From Maea johnstoni (lineage: Eukaryota; Annelida; Polychaeta; Spionida; Magelonidae): 64,000 nucleotides of DNA. The notes beneath the pieces are model-generated. The model was given only the letters and a program-made list of their open reading frames with translations, was not told where the DNA came from and did no database searches. The position numbers and the translations under genes were made by a program. The stretch's first letter is position 1. Every line of letters starts with the position of its first letter. Shown here one piece after another: positions 1-12,923 of the stretch. The stretch lies in assembly GCA_963942565.1 (NCBI GenBank), contig OZ012690.1:17850873-17914872 (forward strand). Direction: 5' to 3'.

Positions 1-2163
1 GTCATTCTCTTTCCTCTTGTTTGAGCAACTTTGTAGTTTACAAACATCAAGTGGATGACTGGAAAATTGTATCTGTAAAGTAGACTTCATTATTCACCTG
101 AGTCAGGACTGGAAAATAATGAGATCTTTCCTTGGGTTAAATGATATGGGTTGGGTTATGCAGATTAAATGTGATTTTGCTCTTCTAGTAGAGCTTATTG
201 TACCTCATTTCGTTTAAATTTAACATAGTTAATGAAGAATGTTCCTTATTTACAAATGAGTTCTCTATCCAGGCCATCTGTTCTTTGTTTACTGATGTTT
301 CTGTCATTGGCCCTCCTATAGACACGGTACCAAGCTATAGTAAAAATCTGCCTTCAGTCCGTTGAATTCACCGGAGTGGATTATTCACTCCATGTGTGCG
401 AGATAGCCTGCTAAACTGGTATCATTCAATGTCATACTTATCTGGCTATTGAACTTGCCCCATGCCAACAGATGACAATGCCCCAACCATTTATTATACC
501 CTCTTGAAGTCCTGAGGTGGGATTGCTTCCCTGATGGTGGGCGATATCTTGAATATTCCTAACGAGAATTCAGGGTAGTTTCTCCATCTTCGAAATTCCT
601 AAAGAGAATGCAGGCCTAGAAAAATTTCTTCGTTTCCTGTAATTTTTTGATAATTCTTTTTCTCAAAAATTTGTTTTTTATGCATGTTTTATGTTGATTG
701 CGGGTTGGGAGCGCAGAAAAAACTATTGGGTATGGATTTTTTGAGTAAAAACTTTGGTAGGATTTAACTTGAGAGTTTGCATTCTCGTGGCAATATTGGT
801 ACTGTAATCCTAGCTAACTCTTAATTTTGCTCAATGCTATGTAAATTGCAACAAATGTTTATGACACGTGATTTTGGCGCATTGCAGGGTAAGATAACTC
901 TGCGATGTAGAGTCGTGTATGTACATTATATATGTATATGTCATGTATTAGTATTTATGTTGTTTTTTTGTGTTTTTTGCCTTTGTTATTCGATGTCTTC
1001 CTTCAGCTTTCCCATGAATACCGACATGACAGGGTTTAGATATTTTCCAAAAATTGTGCTTTGTGCTTTAGATGAAAGTAATCTTAGTAATGTTAACTTT
1101 ATCCGAGTGTTGCTTTTAGCGACCGTAAGCAGCCCGACATTTTCAATGAAAGCTTTCATACGAAAGCAAAGTTGGGAAATATTTATTGGACACAACCAAC
1201 AACTCTTCTCAAGTGTCTAAAATAAATTTTATTACTAAGGTATTATCAAAGGTATTATATATACAGACAACAATTTCTAAAGGAACTTGACGTTTTTGCG
1301 CCAATTCTTTGTATATTTTTGCGAGCTTGCTCGCATTTCCATGCTAAGGTATAGCACTAGTCTTGACTAGTTATAGAAATTTCAGGGGAGACAGCGAGAG
1401 CACGTGACCATACTAATAACCTTTCAATTCGTCTGTTTTACTCTTAAAACGTTCGATTATGATCATCTGCCAGTAAAATCTTGTATCCCTGGCTTCATCA
1501 GTATGAACGCGCACTTCACGCTGTTTAATCACCATGTGAAGCAATGGTCTACTTACTAATACAGTGGACTAATATAGTGCGTTCTTATTGGGGGGGGGGG
1601 GGGTGATCAGCTTTTGTCTCTAGAGTTTAGTAAAGATAGACCTATTTCTTCTCCACCTGACGTGCCGTCTGTCTCTACACAACTTCGTGTGTCCTACCAG
1701 AATATTACACCCTCAATCCAAAATTTCACATCTTGAATCGAGTGTTTCTGGATAAGCATTTGCGGGTTTCGAATATGGATGTTGCAGGTACAATACTTAG
1801 TACACAACTATTAACCAAAGGCAGTGACATAATGTATATAGATCAACATCACAGCTGGGAGCCTCAGGAGTCTTCCTTCTTGCAGTTGTCTACAAGGAAA
1901 TTATATTTGGCACTTGTAGTTGTAGTAGAGGATAAGAATTTGAAGAAAGATGTAATACACCTTTTTAGCCTACGCATAACAAAATAGATTAAAACTCTTT
2001 GCCCAAAGGAACGAAGGTACCGAGCCACCTTATTTTGTGAAGTCTTAGCATGACAATTATTCAACATTTATAGTGAACTTCCAACGATACCAAGGCTCGA
2101 GTTTGTTTTCAGTTGAACACTCATTAGTCCGAATGCCTTCGTGTACACGTTCTTACCTAAAAA
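1..2163. other. gene-free flank left of the ASB-like gene
   Basis: No exon with splice signals or a recognisable protein is seen here. The stretch is AT-rich and holds a degenerate half copy of the TTAA MITE at about 1006-1110 and a G run at 1591-1603. Short frames such as 834-1220 run across the MITE fragment and are not credible genes. Confidence 0.6.
1006..1110 (+). repeat. degenerate right half of TTAA MITE family A
   Basis: The stretch matches the right half of the family A consensus: the 'AATACCRACATGACAGGGTT' block, then the 'TTGTGCTTT' block. The left half and the clean TTAA end are missing, so it is an old or truncated copy. Confidence 0.6.
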
Positions 2164-3429
2164 TCAAAGTACCCGTATTTCGGGTTCATTCTTAATGAAA
2201 TCTTTAAAAAGAACGTCATGTTTTAACGCTTTTGGTAAGGCAACGGATTTAAGATTTTCTTCACATAATCGTAATCCAAAGCTTTTTCTGATCGCTTTGC
2301 GGCAATGGTCTTGAAGTTTGCTCACTAGGTTCAAACCAGTGCAAAATTTACTATCTGCGCGACGGATATGATCGGCCGGAATCGTCTGCATATCGAGTGA
2401 CGTCAGAGTTGCACAAGTTAGCTGTTTCATCAAGCAGGCCATTTTCATGTGTCCCAAGTCGCATGCCAAATAGAAAAGGCTCACCGACCAACTATCCCAT
2501 CTCTTTTTGGCGGGAATATCGAAATCGTAATTGTTTACCAATAGGTGGCGTACCATGTCAATTTGATTATGTGCCACTGGGTAGTGGGCGGGAGATTCGA
2601 ACTGGGAATTAAAGACATCTTGTCTGCACCCTCCCTTTAAGAGAATCTCCACTATGTCAGGGTAGTTCTTTCTGATAGCGATATGTAGGGCGCTGTTACC
2701 GTTCACGCATGTAACAAAGTTTGGATTCGCTCCAGCGTTCAGTATCTTCTCCAAAGCGTGGGTTTGGTGGTAATTAACTGTGTCTATTAAAGGGGTAACT
2801 CCCCAAGTGTTTCTACTGTCAATGTCCGCGCCCGCATTTATGAGTAAATCGATGATCTCCATAAGTCCCATGCGAGCCGAGTAATGCAGGGCAGTATCAC
2901 TATGGTTATTCTGCAGATTCACATCACAATCTGCATTTAACAGCATCTCAACGATGCTCCGATGATTATTCCTGATGGCCTTCATCAACGCAGATTTTCC
3001 AGTTAAATCGCGTACATTTGTGTCCGCTCCCTTGCTTAAAAGCATCTCCACAAGCGCGATATTACCATCATGTACGGCGTAATGCAGTGGCGTGTGCCCA
3101 AACTTATCAGGGGCATCCAATTTGGCGCCAAAACGGAGGAGGATTTTTACGCACGCTACTTGACGTCCAGTGACGGCAAGGTGCAGTGCAGTTCGTCTGG
3201 TCTTTGCCCCTGTGACGTTGTGCACGTCTGCGTGACGTTCCAACATGTACCTGAGCATTTCTGCGTGGCCGCCGTACGCGGCGAGGTGAATTGGCGCCAT
3301 TCCTGCGTGGTTGTCATGGCGAACGTCCGTAAACTTGTCGTCGATTTCAGCCAGCGCTCGCCGAGACTGCGTCACAAATTGGTCTAAATTTCCGTCAACT
3401 ACAGCATCATACAAATGCAACGCAGACAT
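2164..3429 (-). CDS. ankyrin repeat and SOCS box (ASB-like) protein
   Basis: A 421-aa protein encoded by one uninterrupted exon. About seven to eight ankyrin repeats fill residues 35-300, with repeated signatures such as 'APIHLAAYGGHAEMLRYML', 'TPLHYAVHDGNIALVEMLL' and 'TALHYSARMGLMEIIDLLI'. The last 60 residues look like a SOCS box: 'LVSKLQDHCRKAIRK' resembles the elongin-BC box (L-x3-C-R-x2-I-R), and 'VALPKALKHDVLFKDF' resembles the Cullin-box LP-x-x-LK motif. ASB proteins are substrate receptors of Cullin5-elongin ubiquitin ligases; the substrate cannot be told from sequence. The frame stays open upstream to 3540, but the codon there is GTG. The first ATG, at 3429, opens 'MSALHLYDAVVDG', a natural start just before the first repeat. 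A spliced 5' exon is possible. The paralogue is not assigned. Confidence 0.82.
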   Translation of the reverse strand: MSALHLYDAVVDGNLDQFVTQSRRALAEIDDKFTDVRHDNHAGMAPIHLAAYGGHAEMLRYMLERHADVHNVTGAKTRRTALHLAVTGRQVACVKILLRFGAKLDAPDKFGHTPLHYAVHDGNIALVEMLLSKGADTNVRDLTGKSALMKAIRNNHRSIVEMLLNADCDVNLQNNHSDTALHYSARMGLMEIIDLLINAGADIDSRNTWGVTPLIDTVNYHQTHALEKILNAGANPNFVTCVNGNSALHIAIRKNYPDIVEILLKGGCRQDVFNSQFESPAHYPVAHNQIDMVRHLLVNNYDFDIPAKKRWDSWSVSLFYLACDLGHMKMACLMKQLTCATLTSLDMQTIPADHIRRADSKFCTGLNLVSKLQDHCRKAIRKSFGLRLCEENLKSVALPKALKHDVLFKDFIKNEPEIRVL

Positions 3430-4164
3430 ATTGCACTGCAACGAAATCGCCTCCAGGCCGATGCTGTATCTTCTACCACTCCCGAGGATACAGACGTAAA
3501 CAGATTGGGGACGGGGGCAATTTTGTGACCTTCCTTTCACTCAAATTATTTACGATTCTCAAGGTTTAAAATGCAGTGTTACTCTTATTTTCGCGGTAAA
3601 CGGACCCTAGTGATGACGCAAACGAATCAACCAACATGTATTCCAGTGCCCGTCCTCAGACTCAGTATCGTTGCCAGCTGAAATCATAGAAAGTATCTTG
3701 ACGGCTGTATCTTGAAGTTCTGATGGTGTGCTGAAAAAACCTGCGACAACGTTTTCTCCAATGAAGATTTGGTCTCATCTGAGCACCAAATACGAGATTA
3801 TTCTTGAACAGATTGAAAGGCGTTAATACATGTATAACACGATCAATAGCTATAGCGTTCAAATGTGTTTCCCGTCTTCAATCCGACTCCAACGTGCACG
3901 GTAACGGTTCCTCCTCGGCAGTACTATGGACGCTTACTCTGCACATTGTGTATTGATTATGATATTATAATACTATTCAAAATGGTCGGCGGTTCACAGG
4001 CATAATGATGTTCAGTGCGTCAGCAGCCACTGCCATCACTGATGCTGTGGTTATATTGGCGCCGCTGTTATCAGGATTATCGTAAGGGCGAGCCAGGCAG
4101 TAGCCTAGCTGCTAGGCGTAACTGTGCTTTACCATGATATGATATAGATATATATATATATCTA

Positions 4165-4275
4165 TATTATAAGAGAGGAGGCCCAATCCTTTGCAACGCA
4201 TGATCTCCGTTGCCGCGCCTGTTTGCCTAATTCTGAGTTGGCAGTTTGGTGGACGAGTGTATCTAGACTCTATCA
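4165..4275 (+). repeat. dispersed repeat R1, left part
   Basis: Shares 'ATCCTTTGCAACG', 'ATCTCCGTTGCC', 'CCTAATTCT' and 'ACGAGTGT' in the same order with 6945-7035. The element is unclassified. Confidence 0.6.
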
Positions 4276-5624
4276 CATGAAGGCATGGTCGACTTCCTTC
4301 GCTGCCACTTCAATGTGGATTACGCAATGTTCATGATAATTTCGATCTTGAAGGGATATCTAATTGTGAAAATAGCGATGTTTATTTCGTTAAAATCCGA
4401 CCGCAAACGGCCGAGAAATCGGAAGTGACATGTTGAGCTAGCCGAAATGTAGAGCTACATTATAAGCGCGATCATGATGTACATTTCAGTACTGTAACGT
4501 ATTTTTGAGGGCGTGGTTGGGTGGGAATGAATGAATAAATGAAGTCCATTTAGTGCCATTATATTTTTTTTCAAAAAGTGGTCCTTTGTCACTGTTTATG
4601 AACAGTCTATAGTCTGTCTGACCCAAGCTAGACTGACCGTTTTTTTCTTGTTTTGTTACAAAAAGTTTGTGTTCGCCACTGGCATCCAACCTTAGCGAAC
4701 CACTGATAAACACATATATTATATAGTCGTTTATATATGTATATAAACATATTTTTTGGACTCAACTCAGCAAAATGTTGAATTTGCTCATGAATCCCAT
4801 TGTAAAATGGGCCCATTGCAAACTTCGGTACACTGAAATGTGAGCGATGTCGTGCGCAATTTTAATATGGGCACATAATGGGCAAAATCTACATTTTGCG
4901 GAGTTGAGGCAAAAGTATGTTTATAAAACTCGACCTAGTGCTCCCAAGAGGTTTATCAAGTTTGTATAGCATATACATCAAAGAGGAAAGACCGTTCGCT
5001 TGTGTCAGACAGACTCAAGTTTAGGTGAGAGAAGGAATCGCAAATGTCGATCTATTCAACTAAGAGTGGGACTTGTAAGGAATAGTTGTGTATTTTTTTG
5101 GAAATTCGTAATAAGTACATTTATTCAACATTTCACAAAACCACTATTTATGAAGTATCTTAACCTGCGATAGTTCTTATTGTCAAGCTTAGGAGACAAT
5201 TGCGTTATCCTATATAAAGCAATTTCATTTGATGTAGGGACTACCCTAAACTGCTGACAAATGCTATTTTATGCGACCAATCGTCACAAAAACGTATCAA
5301 GTAATAGAGCACTTTTAATGCCTTAAAACAATATAACTGTTGTAGAAATTGGACACTCCTGGACCAAGAGGCAGCTCAAAGCAATATGTCAATATGTAAT
5401 TTCCATGCAATATGACTTGACGCCATCCTGCATGAAGGCCACCCGTGACGTCACAGCCAAGTTTTGCCGCCATCGGCGTATTTTATGGGTGTCAGAGCAA
5501 TTATGCTCTGTATCTCGCTTAATACTAGGAATACTACACTTTTATTATGCGTTTTTAATCTACATATACACGATGTATAACATCCCAGAAATGACCTGGG
5601 TACCCATTACTAGTACTTTAACGT

Positions 5625-5720
5625 AAACTAATTTCAGAAAGATTAGCAAAAATGGGCTTTTGATGCTGATTTCTCATCCTCACTTGAGGGCCGGGTTTGG
5701 TATGACCTTGAAGGTATGAC
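5625..5720 (+). repeat. dispersed repeat R1, right part
   Basis: Shares 'AGATTAG', 'GCTTTTGATGCTGAT' and neighbouring bases with 7055-7110, which is the downstream half of the longest R1 copy. Confidence 0.5.
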
Positions 5721-6366
5721 CACCCGGCGTTAGATGGTACTACCGATATGAAACCTCTGCTTCCACAGTGGGGTTGCACTGCATGGACTTTGCTGGATGT
5801 ACGGTTGCTGAAGTACGCACACAGTAGTAGAGTGGCCTGCCCGGATGTTCAAAAGAAACTCGAGTCAAGGCATGTACCGAAAGGGTTTAGGCAGCATAGA
5901 GACCCTGGACAATGCCTGCATGGGCGCTTAGAGCGTCCCTTGGGGGTAATGCACAAACAAAGGTAGTGCGCATAGACAGAGAGTATTGACACAACAGACA
6001 ATTCAGCGAACTACGGTGGCACAGGGATAACAATTTGAGCGTACGAAAAATCCTAATTTTCTGTAGTTCCAAAAAATATTTTCCAGACAGCCAGCCAGTA
6101 CATAAGTTACATACTGATGGAACTTAATGTCTAAATACATAGAAGTACCCCATGCCCATACCGCACTTTTGGCATGCACGGAGTGCGTACATGTATCTAT
6201 TATGAAGTCAAAACAGTTTGCATCCTTTGGAATATTTCTTCTTTCAACAATTATTGAAATAGTTTTTCCTTAACAATCTTAACATAGCAGCGCGATTTTT
6301 TTTTTTTTTGGGGGGGGGGGGGAATATCTACATAAAAGGAACATTTGAAAACAATTTGTGGGTAGA

Positions 6367-6692
<326 letters not shown>

Positions 6693-6944
6693 GACATACG
6701 CTATGTCATACTTTAATTTTGAAAAAATGGATACTACGAAACAAAAATAGTTTTGAGTAGAAATGATTAGAATTAGTCATGAGTGATATGATAAACGGAC
6801 ACCGTCCCCCATCTTTTCATTACAGCAACATTACAACAACATTTCGATATCTTATTTATCAATAGCAAATCAGTTGAATCCAATCTCTTGAATTATTGAA
6901 ACATATGGTAGGTAGCCTTAAGTGTGTTGTCGCAGGAATATCTG

Positions 6945-7170
6945 GGTGCTATCCTTTGCAACGGGTAATCTCCGTTGCCACACCTATTTCCCTAATTCTA
7001 AGTTGATCGTTTGGTTAACGAGTGTGTCTACATGGTTTTTATTGTAAAGAAATTTATAAAAGATTAGACAAAAAGGTGCTTTTGATGCTGATCTTTAAAG
7101 CCGTACAGCTGACCACTTGCACAAAGGCCAACTGTACCACCCCAGGAGGTCGCATCTGAGACTATAAATA
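6945..7170 (+). repeat. dispersed repeat R1, longest copy
   Basis: Contains both the block shared with 4165-4275 and the block shared with 5625-5720, so those two are partial copies. No inverted ends or coding capacity are seen. It runs into the GA array. Confidence 0.55.
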
Positions 7171-7184
7171 TCAAGCCAGTTGGC

Positions 7185-7207
7185 AGAGAGAAAGAGAAAA
7201 AAAGGGC

Positions 7208-7259
<52 letters not shown>

Positions 7260-7436
7260 CAAAGAGAGAGAGAGAAAGAGAGGGGGCAAAAGAGAGATAG
7301 TCAGGCATAGAGAGGGGACAAAAGAATGAAAGAGGGCGAAGAGAGAGGGGTGCAAATGAGAGGGAGAGGGGGTTGAGAGAGAAAGAGGGAGGGCGCAGAG
7401 AGAGGGGGCAAAAGAGAGAGAGAGAGAGAGAGAGGC
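7185..7436 (+). repeat. GA-rich microsatellite
   Basis: A purine strand of (GA)n interrupted by GGGGGCA and GGGCGCA variants. The Ser/Leu frames on the other strand are low-complexity artefacts. Confidence 0.97.
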
Positions 7437-7503
7437 GCTCTGATATGTTTGCCATTATAAGAAATTTCATGGTTTCCGTCCACAGGACGGGTACTTTTCT
7501 AGT

Positions 7504-7844
<341 letters not shown>

Positions 7845-8582
7845 TAATTTTCCCGAGGGAAACCATCCTTCCCCCCGAGGGGATGTCATATTTGATTTAT
7901 TATAACGAACAGACCCCAGGATGGTAAAATATCTGTCTGCTGTTTTGGATGTGGACAAGGTCAGAGATGACTGATGATTCGCACTTTGCCAGCTAGACGT
8001 CACCAGCAGCTGGGTAAAACTTTTCATGAGAAGCCGAAGAATGTTACGGTGGGGGGGGGGGGGGGGGGGAGTGTCACCATGAGATTCACCATGGAGTGGT
8101 GAATTTCATTTAGCCAATCACGGCTTACGATCATCACGCTTGTGGCCTACTTTTGGCCATTTAGTCCACACAATTGTCACGCGAGGGGCTGTACTTTCAG
8201 TATTTCCAAGTACCCACCAGTCCTAGCATACCGCAGTGCCATCTCTACACAAGGGATGACATCTAAATATGGTCCGGCTGGCCAGGCAGTTGCCAGCAGC
8301 TGTGTTGAAAAAAAACAAGCCAAAGAGAGTTCTGTTGCGACTAATAAGTCTTGGCCCCCCTATGCCTTGGAATTTACAAACGGAGTTACCTTGTCAGCTT
8401 CTCGAGGTACTCATAGCATGAAAAATGCTTCAGTTTAATTTTGGGAAGTGCCTTTAATTCATTATTTCAGGGCTTTTTAAAGAAATAAAATCCTCTCACA
8501 CGTCCGTAGTTACGGCAGGTGAGGCCAACAAACGAAGGTAGAAAACTAAAACCATTAAATTGTTCAGGCAATGCGCACACTG

Positions 8583-9317
8583 CATACCTGTCAACTCTAC
8601 TGATTTGAGCAGTACTCTACTGATTATAGACCCCAAAAATGCTGTCTACTGATTGATCACCTGATTTGAAGAAATCTACTGATTAGCTACTGATTTTACT
8701 GACTTTGAAAAATCCTCCATTTTTTTCTCAGCAAGTAGGTCAGTCTACTCCCTTTTATCCAGTGAATCTCACCTGACCCATTTACTGTCTGTAGCAATTG
8801 ATTCCTATCAGTAGGTATTAATAGCTAATCCCTTACTAATTGGTATTATCATTCAGCCATGCATTGTTTTCAGATTAAGAGGGAAAGGTGCATCGTGGGC
8901 TAGCATCACCAGATAGCATCTCAAGAAAAATCTAGATGGCTATAGCAAGGAAAATTCACCATCTCATAAAATTATTTTCAATGTTCAAAATAAAAATATT
9001 TTTCATAATATGCTGAAAATGTAGGCCTAAATGTTGCTACGATATTTTTAGTTCAAAAGCTAGTTCCAAAACTATGAATATGTCATCATTTGTTAAGTGT
9101 GATCTGCTACATAAAATAGAACTTATTTCAGTAACATATTTGTATGGTTATCAATTTTGCCAACTTCTCTGAAATATGATACCCCACTCCTAAGCTAAAC
9201 TAGTAACCTGTCCCCTGGTGGCCAGGATTTGAACTAAACAAAATGCGGCGAAAGAAGCCCCAAAAGTTAACCGCTTGAAATCTCCTGATTTGGGATGGTT
9301 GAATGTTGACAGGTATG
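8583..9317. mobile_element. non-autonomous DNA transposon with 6-bp target duplication
   Basis: A 735-bp element with 13-bp terminal inverted repeats: CATACCTGTCAAC on the left and GTTGACAGGTATG on the right. It is flanked by identical ACACTG at 8577-8582 and 9318-9323. The left subterminal 110 bases repeat the motif CTACTGATT about six times, as expected for transposase binding sites. It has no coding capacity. A 6-bp duplication is unusual, since hAT makes 8 bp and piggyBac makes TTAA; the superfamily is left open. Confidence 0.8.
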
Positions 9318-9513
9318 ACACTGTCTGGGGAAATACATTAGATGAGCAACCACAATCTATATTGTTCCAAGGAAATACTGACATATCTAAATTACTCATT
9401 TCGCCAAAATTGCGTGCACGCAATTAATATTGCTATTTGCGTGATGTGTGCAGTGCCAGTGATACCAGAGTGGTACATTAATCGAATTTTATACGTCTCT
9501 GGTGGTTTTACGT

Positions 9514-9835
9514 ATGGGGATAAAGTAGCTCAGTTGGTTAGGTGTCGGACTAGAAATCAGAGGGTCGCTGGGGCACTTTGGTCTGTCCTTGGGCAAGACA
9601 GTTTATTCCATATTGCTTCAGTTTACCCAGCTGTAAAATGGATATCTAGCATAAATAAGGCAGTGCTTAGAGCGTGTGCGCTATATGCTGCCAGTTGCTC
9701 TGGAATATCCCCCGGGGGATTGAAATGTTTTCCGTGTGTACAGTGCCTGCTAGGGGAGGAAGGTCGTGTGAGCGCTTCGGTGGATACAAGACTATAAACC
9801 GAATACCTCTAAAACAGTGTAGCCAGGTGTTTTTC
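9514..9835 (+). mobile_element. tRNA-derived SINE
   Basis: The head resembles a tRNA with an A box (TAGCTCAGTTGG, about 9526). The body carries 'GGGGCACTTTGGTCTGTCC', 'GGCAGTGCTTAGAG' and 'CTCTGGAATATCC', and the tail 'GATACAAGACTATAAA'. The same order occurs on the minus strand in the split copy at 13265-15458. Compared with that copy, this one has lost the B box (GGTTCAATTCC), so it should lack a working internal RNA polymerase III promoter. Confidence 0.75.
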
Positions 9836-10254
9836 TTTTTGTGGGGGCTCACATGATCCAATATTTTCACCTTTTTACCTATTCATTTACTTATTTTTGT
9901 TAAGCCCCCTAAACATTAAAGGCATACTCTGGTCTAAACCTGAGGTAAAATATAGTTAATAATGGTGATTTGTCGTGTAATTGAACACTACATGAAATTG
10001 TACCACGTTCCGGCGCTAAACTGTTCTTTTAGTAATGTTCGTGCTAGTTTTGGTTATAACTTGGTAATTAATCAATATTTTTTTAAATACTGTTTAGAGA
10101 TGAATAGGCAGGCGGCCAAATTTCAAAATTATACTTTTGATGGCGTTTTTCGTTACACGTCGCCATGCATGCTCATTCAGCTCTTCATAGGATGGGCTTT
10201 GGTGTAGGGATGGATGTCAAGTCTAATTTTGCTGCATAAGTAAATTTAAGGACA

Positions 10255-11110
10255 TCTAATAAAAAAATCATCAAAAACATGTTTTTTGGGGATTCGCTTC
10301 TAGAAAATTCATTTTTTATGGCAGAAACCCAAAACTTGCTAGGAACGTATTGAATAAGTTGCTTATGGCATTAGAACATGTTGCCGCCAGCATTACTGCG
10401 ACTCACCGAACCCTGGCATGAGTGACTTTGGGAGAAATTCACAAAAAATTAGTGACTTTTGTAATTTTCCACAACTTGAATGTTATCCTGTGAACGATTC
10501 CAAACTCTCAACTAAATAATTTTGATTTAGAAAACTACACAAGAAGGTGTACATATAGAATGTGAGTCATCTTTGAATGTTTTCAAGACATGCTACGTGT
10601 TGGGGTATTTTATAGGAAAATGGCATAAAACAAGTGATTTCAGGGATTTGCTTCTGGAAAGTGCGATTTTCATAGTAGGAACTCCAAACCTGACACAAGT
10701 GATTTTAAAAGCATGTGTATGACTATCAAATACGTTTATGTTTGTATAAAATGTATCTGACACCAGTTGTGAGTGATTTAGAGTAAAAACCTAAAAAATA
10801 GTATGATTTTGTAATTTCCTATATCCAAACCAAGGTATATTATATCTTATACCAAAAATAGCCAGATATTGCTGTTACAGAAAATTAACCAAGAAAAGAC
10901 CGATATGGAAAATAAGTTATGTTTGCTTACCTATAACATGCTAAATGTTTGGGGTATTTTACTGTAAAATCATCAAAAGGATACACTTTTGGGAATTTGC
11001 GTCTTGAAAATGTAGCCTCTAATGTAGAAGTATACAACTTGCTACAAATACGTTCACTTTAATGCTTGTAGTTATGTAATGATTTAAATTTCATAATTTT
11101 GCCACAGACA
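10255..11110 (+). repeat. diverged tandem repeat, period about 355 bp
   Basis: About two and a half units. Matched blocks are 'GGGGATTCGCTTCTAGAAAA' (10289), 'AGGGATTTGCTTCTGGAAAG' (10643) and 'GGGAATTTGCGTCTTGAAAA' (10990). A second set is the 'GTTGGGGTATTTTA' type at 10598 and 10950, and a third is 'TTTTGTAATTTTCC' / 'TTTTGTAATTTCC'. No protein is encoded. Confidence 0.75.
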
Positions 11111-11541
11111 GTTACCTAAGAATGTGTTTATAAAGGAACTGAAGGTTTGTAAACTTTTAATAAGCTATATGGTACAAAAATTAAACTTTTATAACACCAC
11201 GGGTGAAGGGCATAGAACAACAAGCACAATACCATAACTAATTCTTTGCGTCATCAATCTTTTTTTATAAATATTTTTGTTAATATATTCTTTCCTCTCA
11301 AATCACACTCACAATTGTCACATACATAGTCTAGTATCACCCATTTTATCTTCTTCTTAATGCAGGTTCAACTCAAAATTCATTTATCCAAAAACAACTT
11401 CAATTTAGTAGATATGCAAGAAAGGAAAATATTCAAATATGTAAAGACAGGGCCAAACGTAAAATGGTTTACTTGCAACATTACCATGGGATGAAATAGT
11501 TGTATAAAAAAAGGAAACCATTGAATTAATGCTATTGATTG

Positions 11542-11759
11542 TTAACCCTTATGCTGCTGCTGGCTAATATGGCCAATACAAAATGAAGCAAAAAAACAAA
11601 AACAAAAATTAAATGAAACCCTGACACATGGGTACTAATCTGAGAATGCTCAATGAGAGCTATCCAATGAATACCAACATGACAGGGTTGAGATTGTTTT
11701 CAAAGATCTTTGCATCCTTGTGCTTTGGACAAAAATAGCCTCAACATTGGAAGGCTTAA
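11542..11759 (+). mobile_element. TTAA MITE family A, full length
   Basis: Begins TTAACCCTTATGCTGCTG and ends CATTGGAAGGCTTAA. This family is about 215 bp long, ends in TTAA at both sides, and has termini CCCTT...AAGGG. The two halves are imperfect reverse complements along their whole length. TTAA duplication is the mark of piggyBac-type transposases, so a piggyBac-mobilised MITE is inferred. Confidence 0.88.
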
Positions 11760-12094
11760 GAACATCTTATAACCATTAGCCTTGACTCCTTGATTTTCTA
11801 TTTTCTGAAAAACCAGATATTCTTTATTGTCCATAGTCATCATTGAAAAAACAACCGTACCACAAGTCATACTTCATGTGATGGCATGTTGCTGGCCTCA
11901 CACTTTAATGCAATACATTACCATATAGAGCAGACCTCTATATTCATTTCAATTTGTGTAAATCTTGTCCGATAAGCACCAATGCCATTACAAACACATC
12001 AGCATTAACTGCTGAACTTATCCAGTATTATACCATTTAACTATTTTATTTCTCTTAACTCTTGATTTTGAGAGCATGCTTCCAGACTTTAGGG

Positions 12095-12306
12095 TTAACC
12101 CTTATGCTACTGGTGGCAAATTTGGTCAATACAAAATGATGCAAAACATGTAGAAAATACCTGAAACCCTGTCAAATGGGTACTCATCTAGAAGTACTTA
12201 GCAAGAGCTTTCCAACGAGTACCAGCATGACAGGGTTTAGGTGGTTTTCAAAAACCTTTGCATCCTTGTTCTTTGGACAAAAGTATTCTCAGCATTGGAA
12301 GGGTTA
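12095..12306 (+). mobile_element. TTAA MITE family A (array unit 1)
   Basis: A full-length copy that starts TTAACCCTTATGCTACTGG and ends GGAAGGGTTAC. It forms the left part of the first unit of a tandem array. Confidence 0.85.
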
Positions 12307-12416
12307 CGGAAAATCAGTTATGAACTGAATGATTGTATTGACCTGTACATAAAATATCCAGGGAGTAATATCTTGAACTCAGGATGAACGGGTTATGCTA
12401 CATAAGGGGCATGATT

Positions 12417-12607
12417 TTAACCATTATGCTGCTGGTGGCTAATTTGGTCAATACAGAATGAAAAATGACTGGCATATGGGTACTTAATAAAGAGTACTCA
12501 GCGAGAGCTATCCAATAAATACCAACATGACAGGGTTTAGATCGTTTTCAAAAATGTTTGAGTCCTTGTGCTTTGGACAAAAGTATTCTCAGCATTGGAA
12601 GGGTTAC
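12417..12607 (+). mobile_element. TTAA MITE family A (array unit 2)
   Basis: Starts TTAACCATTATGCTGCTGG and ends AAGGGTTAC. It has a short internal deletion after 'CAATACAGAATGA'. Confidence 0.85.
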
Positions 12608-12719
12608 AGAAAATCAGTTATGAACTGAATGATTGTATTGACCTGTACATAAAATATCCCGAGAGTAATATCCTGAAGAACTCAGGATGAATGAGTTATG
12701 CTACAAAAGAGGCATGCTA

Positions 12720-12923
12720 TTAACCCTAATCCTGCTGATGGCTAATTTGGCCAATACAAACTGATGCAAAAAACCTGTAAAATCACTGGCAAATGGGTAT
12801 TTAATGGAGATTTCTCAGTGAGAGCTATCCAATAAATACAGACATGACAAGGTTTAGACGGTTTTCAAACATTTTTGAGTCCTTGTGCTTTGGACGAAAG
12901 TGGCCTCAGCATTAAAAGGGTGA
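12720..12923 (+). mobile_element. TTAA MITE family A (array unit 3)
   Basis: Starts TTAACCCTAATCCTGCTG. The right end is decayed to 'ATTAAAAGGGTGAA'. Confidence 0.8.

Noticed and set aside
3430-3540. N-terminal extension of the ASB-like protein
   Set aside because: The open frame extends to 3540 but begins with GTG, without an ATG; the internal ATG at 3429 fits the domain start.
9514-9590. tRNA gene
   Set aside because: The B box is missing and the sequence continues into a repeated SINE body.
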